DNA of 12,251 nucleotides from Actinomycetes bacterium (lineage in GTDB: Bacteria > Actinomycetota > Acidimicrobiia > Acidimicrobiales > Bog-793): assembly GCA_021821585.1 (NCBI GenBank), contig JAKACF010000059.1, positions 1 through 12,251 on the forward strand, given 5' to 3'. This document shows, in pieces, positions 6,496 through 12,181 of this stretch. A model generated the notes under the pieces. The model was not told the origin of the DNA. It did not search any database and saw nothing but the letters and a program-made list of their open reading frames with translations. The position numbers were made by a program, and so were the translations under genes. Numbering within the stretch: position 1 is the first letter of the stretch; the number at the start of each line of letters is the position of its first letter.

Positions 6496-8028
6496 GTGCC
6501 CGGGCGTTACTACCAGACGACACCCATCTACTACGTGAACGACGCGCCCCATCTCGGCACCGCCTACGCCACGATCTGTGCCGACAGCCTTGCGCGGTGG
6601 CACCGCCTGGCCGGGGACGAGACGCTCTTTGTCACCGGCACCGACGAGCACGGGCTGAAGATCCTGCGGGCGGCCGAGCAGCAGCACAAGAGCGCGGCGG
6701 AGTGGGCCGAGGAGACGAGCGCCCGCTTCGTCGAGGCATGGGCCGCCCTCGGGGTCACCAACGACGACTTCATCCGCACCACCGAGGAGCGCCACCACCG
6801 CTCCGTGCAGCGCTTCATGCGGGCGATCTACGACAACGGCTTCCTCTACAAGGGCACCTACGAGGGCTGGTACTGCGTGAGCTGCGAGGCCTACTACGCC
6901 GAGGAGGACCTCACCGGCGACCACCTCTGCCCGGTGCACGAGCGCCCCGTCGAGTGGTTCGCCGAGGAGAACTGGTTCTTCGCCCTGAGCCGCTTCGCCG
7001 ACCGGCTGCTCGCCTGGTACGACGAGCACCCCCGTGCCATCTACCCCGAGACCCGCCGCAACGAGGCGCTCGGGATCATCAAGGGCGGCCTGAAGGACAT
7101 CTCGATCACGCGCACCTCGATCGACTGGGGCATCTCGGTCCCCTGGGACCCCGAGCACGTCTTCTACGTCTGGTACGACGCCCTCGTGAACTACATCTCG
7201 GCCATCGGCTACGGCGAGGACGACGAGCGCTTCGCGGCCTGGTGGCCGTCGGTCCACCACCTCCTCGGCAAGGACATCATCCGCTTCCACTGCGTCTGGT
7301 GGCCGGCGATGTGCATGGCGGCGGGGATCGACCCGCCGGGCCACTACCTCGTCCACGGGTTCCTCCTCGTCGGCGGCCGGAAGATGGCGAAGACAGCCTT
7401 CAACCAGGTCGACCCCGTGGCGCTCGCCGCCGACGTCGGCAACGACGCCCTTCGCTACTACCTCATGAGGGACTTCCCGATCGGCCAGGACGGCGACTTC
7501 ACCTACGAGGGGCTGATCGAGCGCTACAACGCCGACCTCGCCAACAACCTCGGCAACCTGCTCGCCCGGGTGGCGACGGTGGTCGGCTCGAAGTGCGGCG
7601 GCATCGGGCCGGCTCCCCGACCCGCCTCGGAGGGCTCGGCGCTCGCGACGGCGGCGGCCGCGGTCACCGCCGAGGTCGTCGAGGCCTGGGGGCGGTTCGC
7701 CCCCCACGAGGGGCTCGAGGCGGTGTGGCGCCTCATCCGGGCGGCCAACGCCGAGCTCGAGGCGGTCGCGCCCTGGAAGCTCGAGCCCGGACCGGAGGTG
7801 GACGGGGTCCTCGGGGACGCCCTCGAGGTGCTGAGGCTGGTGGCCGTCATGGTCTCCCCCGTGCTCCCGGCGACGGCGGAGGAGATCTGGTCCCGCCTGT
7901 CGGTGGGCGGCTCTCCCGCCGCTCCGGGCAACGCCGGCCCCGACGGCGTGCTCTCCTGGGGCGGCTACGGGGGCGGCGTCCCCGTCACGAAGGGCTCGCC
8001 GCTGTTCCCGCGCCGGGCCGCAGAGTGA
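6496..8028 (+). CDS. metG: Methionyl-tRNA synthetase
   Basis: Class I aminoacyl-tRNA synthetase that charges tRNA-Met, including the initiator. From GTG 6496 it is 510 residues, the short form without the C-terminal tRNA-binding dimerisation domain. The HIGH-type motif is HLGT at 19-22. The connective peptide holds a single zinc knuckle C127-X2-C130-X14-C145-X2-H148, as in Thermus-type MetRS. The KMSKS loop reads KMAKT at 296-300. The helical anticodon-binding domain shows the expected N418 and PW at 426-427 (AANAELEAVAPWKL). The catalytic segments WGISVPWD and VWYDALVNYISA are intact. It follows rsmI by 10 bp and precedes tatD by 16 bp. A TANNNT box built on the rsmI stop suggests a leaderless metG transcript that could continue through tatD, rsmA and ispE. 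Confidence 0.97.
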   Translation: MPGRYYQTTPIYYVNDAPHLGTAYATICADSLARWHRLAGDETLFVTGTDEHGLKILRAAEQQHKSAAEWAEETSARFVEAWAALGVTNDDFIRTTEERHHRSVQRFMRAIYDNGFLYKGTYEGWYCVSCEAYYAEEDLTGDHLCPVHERPVEWFAEENWFFALSRFADRLLAWYDEHPRAIYPETRRNEALGIIKGGLKDISITRTSIDWGISVPWDPEHVFYVWYDALVNYISAIGYGEDDERFAAWWPSVHHLLGKDIIRFHCVWWPAMCMAAGIDPPGHYLVHGFLLVGGRKMAKTAFNQVDPVALAADVGNDALRYYLMRDFPIGQDGDFTYEGLIERYNADLANNLGNLLARVATVVGSKCGGIGPAPRPASEGSALATAAAAVTAEVVEAWGRFAPHEGLEAVWRLIRAANAELEAVAPWKLEPGPEVDGVLGDALEVLRLVAVMVSPVLPATAEEIWSRLSVGGSPAAPGNAGPDGVLSWGGYGGGVPVTKGSPLFPRRAAE

Positions 8029-8037
8029 GCGATCGGG

Positions 8038-8042
8038 GGAGG
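8038..8042 (+). promoter_or_regulatory. Shine-Dalgarno sequence of tatD with very short spacing
   Basis: GGAGG within GGGGGAGG is the strongest ribosome-binding site in the window, but only 2 nt separate it from ATG 8045. No other in-frame start lies 5-10 nt downstream, so it either works at short spacing or is fortuitous. Confidence 0.4.
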
Positions 8043-8044
8043 CG

Positions 8045-8989
8045 ATGACCGGAGCGGGTGCCCGGGGAGGGCTCGGGCGTCTCTTCGGCCGGCACCGTCG
8101 GCCGGCGGCCGGGGAGGAGGCGGAGGAGGCGGCCCCAAGCGAGCCGGTCGACGAGCGCGATCTCGAGCTCGCCCGGCTCACCTTGTGGACCGACAGCCAC
8201 TGCCACATCCAGTACGCAGACGATGACGCCGAGGCCGCCGCCGTCGTCGACCGGGCCGTCGAGGTGGGCGTCCGGCGCATGATCTGCATCGGCACCGACG
8301 TCCACAGCTCGCGCCGGGCGCTCGAGATCGCGAGGTCGCGGTCGCGCGCCGGTGCCCTCAGGGTCGAGATCTACTCGACCGTCGGCCTGCATCCCCACGA
8401 CGCCCGGCACGGCACCGAGGCCATCTCCGCCCTTCTCGCCGAGCTCGCCTCCTCCGGCACCCACCTGCCGGTCGTCGGCGTCGGGGAGTGCGGTCTCGAC
8501 TACCACTACGACCACTCGCCCCGCTCGGTGCAGCGGAGTGCCTTCGCTGCCCAGGTCGCGCTCGCCAACGAGCACGGCCTGACCCTCGTCATCCACACGC
8601 GGGAGGCCTTCGACGACACGCTCTCGATCCTCGCGAGCGAGGGCACGCCGGCGCGCACGGTCTTCCACTGCTTCACCGGCGGACCCGCCGAGGCCGAGCG
8701 CTGCCTCGAGGTGGGCGCCTTCCTCTCCTTCTCCGGCATCGTCACCTTCAACAACGCCTCCGAGGTCCGCGAGGCTGCCCGAGCCTGCCCGGTCGACCGG
8801 CTGCTCGTCGAGACCGACTCCCCGTACCTCACGCCGGTCCCCTACCGGGGGCGGACGAACGAGCCGAGCTACGTGCCGCTCGTCGGCGAGGCCGTCGCCC
8901 GCGAGAAGGGCCTCTCGGCCAAGGAGGTGGCCACCCTCACGTCCACCAACGCCGTGGTCGCCTTCGGCCTGCCAGCGCTACCGGGGTGA
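8045..8989 (+). CDS. tatD: TatD-family metal-dependent hydrolase (DNase/quality control)
   Basis: Cytosolic TIM-barrel amidohydrolase-fold enzyme; family members act as 3'-5' exonucleases or D-aminoacyl-related deacylases, and the role here cannot be read from sequence. All metal-site residues are present: H52-x-H54 (DSHCH), E148 in GVGECGLDYHYD, H184 in VIHTREA, H208 in FHCFTGG and D258 in ETDSPYL. The protein is 314 residues, about 48 longer than usual at the N terminus. The extra part is a Gly/Arg-rich segment (GLGRLFGRHRRP) followed by an acidic linker. A TTG at 8183 would give a standard 268-residue enzyme, but it has no ribosome-binding site, whereas ATG 8045 follows GGAGG. The stop overlaps the rsmA start by 4 nt (GTGA). 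In mycobacteria rpfB follows here; it is absent. Confidence 0.93.
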   Translation: MTGAGARGGLGRLFGRHRRPAAGEEAEEAAPSEPVDERDLELARLTLWTDSHCHIQYADDDAEAAAVVDRAVEVGVRRMICIGTDVHSSRRALEIARSRSRAGALRVEIYSTVGLHPHDARHGTEAISALLAELASSGTHLPVVGVGECGLDYHYDHSPRSVQRSAFAAQVALANEHGLTLVIHTREAFDDTLSILASEGTPARTVFHCFTGGPAEAERCLEVGAFLSFSGIVTFNNASEVREAARACPVDRLLVETDSPYLTPVPYRGRTNEPSYVPLVGEAVAREKGLSAKEVATLTSTNAVVAFGLPALPG

Positions 8990-9846
8990 GCGCCCTGTCG
9001 GTGCGCCCGCCCGGCCGGGCCGGCATCGTCGCGCTGCTCGCGCACCACGGGCTCACGCCCTCGAGAGCGCTCGGGCAGAACTTCCTCGCCGATCCGAACG
9101 TCGCCGAGCGGATCGCCCGCCTGGCCCGCGTCGGGCCGGGAGACGACGTCCTCGAGGTGGGAGCGGGCCTCGGCTCGCTCACGACGGCGCTCTCGGCAAC
9201 CGGGGCCCACGTCGTCGCGCTCGAGCTCGACCGTCATCTCCTCCCGGTCCTCGAGGAGCTCGTCGCCCCTCTCGGGGTCGAGGTCGTCCATGCCGACGCG
9301 ATGTCACCCGACTGGCGGCCGATGCTGGCCGGGCGCTCCTGGGTGCTCGTCGCCAACCTGCCCTACAACGTCGCCACGCCACTGCTGCTCGACCTGCTCG
9401 CCGGGGCGCCCGAGATCGCCCGGTTCCTCGTCATGGTGCAGCGGGAGGTCGGCGAGCGCCTGGCGGCGGGCCCCGGCTCGCCCGCCTACGGGGCGGTGTC
9501 GGTGCGCCTCGCCTACTTCGCCGTCGCCCGCGTCGTCGCGAGCGTCCCGGCGAGCGTCTTCGTCCCGCGGCCGAAGGTGGAGTCGGTCCTCGTCGAGATC
9601 GGGCGGAGGAGCGAGCCGGCCGTCGCCGAGGAGCTTGCCAGCTTCGCCGAGATCGACGCGCTCGTGTCCGCCGGCTTCGCCACGCGCCGCAAGATGCTGC
9701 GTCGCTCGCTGTCGACGATGGTCTCCGAGGCGGTCTTCGCCGCCGCCGGGATCGCACCGACGCGACGCCCCGAGGAGCTGTCGGTCGAGGAGTGGGGGAG
9801 GCTCGCCCACGCCAGGCGGCCGGCCCGGCCGGCGGCGACGCCGTGA
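8986..9846 (+). CDS. rsmA: 16S rRNA (adenine(1518)-N6/adenine(1519)-N6)-dimethyltransferase RsmA (KsgA)
   Basis: Dimethylates the two adjacent adenines in the helix 45 loop at the 3' end of 16S rRNA, a late 30S maturation step; loss gives kasugamycin resistance in many bacteria. From GTG 8986 it is 286 residues. Motifs in order are ALGQNFL (28-34), the SAM-binding EVGAGLGSLT (57-66), the acidic ribose contact E80 in ALELD, HADAM (102-106), the catalytic NLPYNV (124-129), MVQREVGERL (150-159), VPRPKVES (193-200) and the C-terminal FATRRKMLRRSL (231-242). The first start is chosen for its 4-nt GTGA overlap with the tatD stop; a second in-frame GTG at 9001 would remove 5 residues and is also possible. 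The stop overlaps the ispE start by 4 nt, so translational coupling through both junctions is likely. Confidence 0.96.
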   Translation: MSALSVRPPGRAGIVALLAHHGLTPSRALGQNFLADPNVAERIARLARVGPGDDVLEVGAGLGSLTTALSATGAHVVALELDRHLLPVLEELVAPLGVEVVHADAMSPDWRPMLAGRSWVLVANLPYNVATPLLLDLLAGAPEIARFLVMVQREVGERLAAGPGSPAYGAVSVRLAYFAVARVVASVPASVFVPRPKVESVLVEIGRRSEPAVAEELASFAEIDALVSAGFATRRKMLRRSLSTMVSEAVFAAAGIAPTRRPEELSVEEWGRLAHARRPARPAATP

Positions 9847-10664
9847 CGCGCCTCGTCGCTCCCGCCAAGCTCACCACCGCGCTCCGGGTCCTCGGGCGGC
9901 GGGAGGACGGCTACCACCTGCTCGAGGCGGAGATGGTCTCGCTCGACCTCGCCGACGAGCTGGAGCTCACCGAGGGGGAGGAGGGCTCCGAGGTCCGGGA
10001 CCTCGTCGCCTGGGTGGGACTTCCCGGGACAGCGCCGCCCGAGCAGGCGGGCCCGCCCGGGGCCAACCTCGTCGAGCGGGCGCTCGAGCTGTGCGGCCGG
10101 CGGGCCCGTTGGCACCTCGACAAGCACATCCCGACCGGGGCAGGCCTCGGCGGCGGGTCGTCCGACGCGGCCGCGGTGCTCCGCTGGGCCGGCGTGGCGG
10201 ACCTCTCGGTCGCCGCCGGCCTCGGCGCCGACGTCCCGTTCTGCCTGGTCGGCGGGCGGGCGAGGGTGTCGGGGATCGGCGAGGTGGTGGAGCCGCTGGC
10301 CGACGGGGAGGCATCCGCCTTCCTGCTCGTCACGCCGCGGGTGCACGTCTCGACCCCTGTCGTCTACCGAGCCTTCGACGAGCTCGGGGGCCCCCGGGGC
10401 GAGCACGGCAACGACCTCGAGCCGGCCGCCCTGGCGGCCTATCCCGAGCTCCGCTGGTGGCGGGACCTGCTCGGGGCGGCCTCGGGCAGCCGCCCCCGGC
10501 TGGCGGGCAGCGGAGGGACCTGGTTCGTCGAGGGGGCGGCGGAGGCGCTCGGCGAGCTGGCGGAGGGCGTGCGGGGCGAGATCGTCTCGGGGCGCGAGAG
10601 CGCCTTTGTCAGGCTGGCGAGGCGAACGGGTCCCTCGGCCGTGCAGGCGGCCCGGCCGGTCTAG
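9843..10664 (+). CDS. ispE: 4-diphosphocytidyl-2-C-methyl-D-erythritol kinase IspE
   Basis: GHMP-family kinase of the MEP isoprenoid pathway that phosphorylates the 2-hydroxyl of CDP-methylerythritol with ATP. From GTG 9843 it has 273 residues. K9 in VAPAKL and D130 in GLGADVPF are the expected catalytic pair; the ATP-binding glycine loop PTGAGLGGGSSDAA is at 97-110; GNDLEP is at 189-194; the C-terminal GHMP glycine motif is LAGSGGTWF at 220-228. Two features are unusual. The residue after K9-L10 is threonine where E. coli IspE has asparagine (PAKLN), and the helix between the glycine loop and GADVPF is roughly ten residues shorter than usual. RREDGYHLL (19-27) is normal. The start overlaps the rsmA stop (GTGA). 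The gene ends 10 bp before the convergent bS22 gene. Confidence 0.95.
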   Translation: MTRLVAPAKLTTALRVLGRREDGYHLLEAEMVSLDLADELELTEGEEGSEVRDLVAWVGLPGTAPPEQAGPPGANLVERALELCGRRARWHLDKHIPTGAGLGGGSSDAAAVLRWAGVADLSVAAGLGADVPFCLVGGRARVSGIGEVVEPLADGEASAFLLVTPRVHVSTPVVYRAFDELGGPRGEHGNDLEPAALAAYPELRWWRDLLGAASGSRPRLAGSGGTWFVEGAAEALGELAEGVRGEIVSGRESAFVRLARRTGPSAVQAARPV

Positions 10665-10674
10665 CCCGAAGGCG

Positions 10675-10776
10675 CTACTTGCCGGCGGCGCGCCGCTGCC
10701 AGCGCGTGCGCTTCAGCATCTTCTTGTGCTTCTTCTTGCGCATGCGCTTCCGGCGCTTCTTGATGAGGGATCCCAT
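10675..10776 (-). CDS. Ribosomal protein bS22 (AURKAIP1/COX24-domain 33-aa protein)
   Basis: A 33-residue strongly basic protein from ATG 10776 to TAG 10675. It opens MGSLIKKRRKRM and continues with a KKKHKK block and a TRWQRR segment. This is the AURKAIP1/COX24-domain mini-protein conserved across Actinomycetota (typically MGSVIKKRRKRM...KKKH...TR.QRR), identified as bS22 of the 30S subunit in mycobacterial ribosome structures. Length and every conserved block agree. It lies on the minus strand, converging on ispE with a 10-bp gap and starting 38 bp after the photolyase gene. Its own TAACCT box sits 10 nt upstream, so it need not depend on the photolyase transcript. The strand and context suggest independent, probably high expression. 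Confidence 0.93.
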   Translation of the reverse strand: MGSLIKKRRKRMRKKKHKKMLKRTRWQRRAAGK

Positions 10777-10786
10777 GGCGTCGGTG

Positions 10787-10792
10787 AGGTTA
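10787..10792 (-). promoter_or_regulatory. -10 element of the bS22 gene
   Basis: Minus-strand TAACCT, identical to the pepN box and preceded by the same GGCTAACCTC-like context (GGCTAACCTC here, GGCTAACCTC at pepN), ends 10 nt before the ATG. A leader of about 3 nt is predicted. Confidence 0.5.
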
Positions 10793-10814
10793 GCCGACCG
10801 TCACGGCGACCTGA

Positions 10815-12101
10815 TCACGGCATGCCCGTGCCGGTGCCGTAGCGGGCCCGGTAGCGACCGGACGGATCGAAGCGCTTCGCCTGGCGCTCGGGGTTGAGCA
10901 CCCGGTTCGGGCGGGTGTCGTTCCCGGTGCCCGCCATCCACTGCCAGTTGCACGAGTTGCTGGCGACGTCGCCGTCGGTGAGGGTCCGCAGGAAGTGGTC
11001 GGCACCTTCTCTCCAGTGGTGCCGGAGCGTCTTGGTGAGGTACGAGGCTGCCACGAGGCGCGCCCGCCCGTGCACGTAGCCCTCGGCCTCCAGCTGGTGC
11101 ATGGCGGCGTCGACGAGCGGCACACCGGTCTCGCCGCGGCGCCAGGCCTCGAGCTCGTCGTCGTCCCGCCGCCAGCGCCACGGCCGTGGGCGGTAGTCGC
11201 GGCGGGCGATGACGGGGACGGCGTGGGTGACCGAGAGGAAGAAGTCACGCCAGCACAGCTGACGGATGTACTCCGGCGACCGCTCGCCGACCCGGGCCTC
11301 GACCTCGAGGGCGGACAGGCAGCCGAAGTGGAGGTCGGCCGAGAGGCGTGAGGTTCCGTCACGGGAGAGGTCGTCCCGGTCCGCTTCGTAGGCCGCCGCG
11401 CGAGCGGCGAAGGCTGCGAGACGCTGGCGGGCGGCCCGCTCGCCGCCGGCCTGGCGAAGGGGCGAGGCGCCCCCGGCCACGAGCGCTCGGGCGACCCTCC
11501 GCCCGAGCGGGTCGGCCCGCCTGCCGCCGCCGGCGAGCTCCGCGAGCGAAGGGATGCGGCCCGGCTCGAGGCCGGTGGGCAGGGGAGCCATCGTCCGGGG
11601 CGGCGGGAGGAGCCGTCGGCGGGCCGACACCTGCCAGGCGCGCCAGTAGGGCGTGAAGACCTTGTAGTGGTCGCCTCCGGCGGGAGCGAGCGAGCCGGGC
11701 GGGACGATCCCGACGCCGTCGTGGAGCACGAGCGTGCGCCCCGAACCCGAGCACAGCTCGCCGAGCAGGCGCTCGCGGCGGCGGGCGAAGGCGCTCACGT
11801 CCCTCGTGACGTGCAGCTCGCTCGCGCCAACCGCCTCGGCGAGGGCGGGCACCTCCTCGCGAAGGCGCCCCCGCCGGACGACGAGGTCGCCCCCGAGCCC
11901 CCGGCAGGCCTCCCGCAGCGCTTCGAGCGCCTCGAGCAGGTAGGCGAGCCGGTTGGCACCGAGCGTCGGGAGTGCCAGCAGCTCCTCGTCGAGGACGAAG
12001 GCGACGACTCCGCCGGCGCCGGCGGCGTGAAGCGTGGGGTGGTCGTGGAGGCGCAGGTCCCGGTTGAGCAGCACGAGACGGCGCCCGGTGCCGCCGGGCA
12101 T
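10815..12101 (-). CDS. Deoxyribodipyrimidine photolyase / cryptochrome family flavoprotein
   Basis: FAD-dependent light-driven DNA repair enzyme of the class I photolyase/cryptochrome superfamily, 428 residues. The N-terminal Rossmann antenna domain begins LVLLNRDLRLHDHPTL (9-24). The FAD domain shows DGTSRLSADLHFGCLS (248-263), QLCWRDFF (281-288), TGVPLVDAAMHQL (325-337), HGRARLVAASYLTK (344-357) and NWQWMAGTGNDTRP (385-398). The electron-transfer tryptophan triad is intact: W386, W363 and W310, matching W382, W359 and W306 of the E. coli enzyme. N382 matches the flavin-facing N378. Of the five residues that touch the cyclobutane dimer in E. coli/Anacystis enzymes, two tryptophans are kept (W284, W388), while Q281, G345 and L349 replace Glu, Asn and Met. 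The C terminus stops soon after RFDPSG and lacks the usual VPEL tail. A TAGGTT box lies 6 nt before the ATG. Flavoprotein identity is firm; CPD repair activity is likely but not proven. Confidence 0.92.
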   Translation of the reverse strand: MPGGTGRRLVLLNRDLRLHDHPTLHAAGAGGVVAFVLDEELLALPTLGANRLAYLLEALEALREACRGLGGDLVVRRGRLREEVPALAEAVGASELHVTRDVSAFARRRERLLGELCSGSGRTLVLHDGVGIVPPGSLAPAGGDHYKVFTPYWRAWQVSARRRLLPPPRTMAPLPTGLEPGRIPSLAELAGGGRRADPLGRRVARALVAGGASPLRQAGGERAARQRLAAFAARAAAYEADRDDLSRDGTSRLSADLHFGCLSALEVEARVGERSPEYIRQLCWRDFFLSVTHAVPVIARRDYRPRPWRWRRDDDELEAWRRGETGVPLVDAAMHQLEAEGYVHGRARLVAASYLTKTLRHHWREGADHFLRTLTDGDVASNSCNWQWMAGTGNDTRPNRVLNPERQAKRFDPSGRYRARYGTGTGMP

Positions 12102-12107
12102 GCCCGG
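12094..12107. repeat. 14-bp perfect palindrome over the photolyase start codon
   Basis: CCGGGCATGCCCGG is self-complementary and is centred on the photolyase ATG, directly downstream of its -10 element. If the transcript is leaderless, half of it would not be transcribed, so it would act as DNA rather than as an RNA hairpin. It may be chance in such GC-rich sequence. Confidence 0.4.
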
Positions 12108-12113
12108 AACCTA
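12108..12113 (-). promoter_or_regulatory. -10 element of the photolyase gene, leaderless
   Basis: Minus-strand TAGGTT fits TANNNT, 6 nt before the ATG at 12101. A GGGAGG lies further upstream, 12 nt from the ATG, too far to be a good ribosome-binding site. Confidence 0.55.
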
Positions 12114-12142
12114 CCTCCCGGTGCCTGATCCCGATGCCGGCT

Positions 12143-12148
12143 TATGCT
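12143..12148 (+). promoter_or_regulatory. Possible -10 element of the tRNA-Gln gene
   Basis: TATGCT fits TANNNT and would start transcription about 27 nt before the mature tRNA end. GTGCCT at 12121-12126, 16 nt upstream, is only a weak -35 match. It shares the 80-bp gap with the divergent photolyase promoter. Confidence 0.4.
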
Positions 12149-12181
12149 GGTCGTCCGGGTCTCCCGGCGAGCCCGCGGCAC

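Noticed and set aside
6418..8295. 625-aa minus-strand frame opposite metG and tatD
   Set aside because: Shadow of two well-identified genes; its sequence is rich in Arg, Gly, Val and Asp with no motif.
10662..10677. TAGC...GCTA inverted repeat between ispE and bS22 as a terminator
   Set aside because: Only 4 bp pair continuously and the inner pairs need a bulge, so it is too weak to annotate separately.
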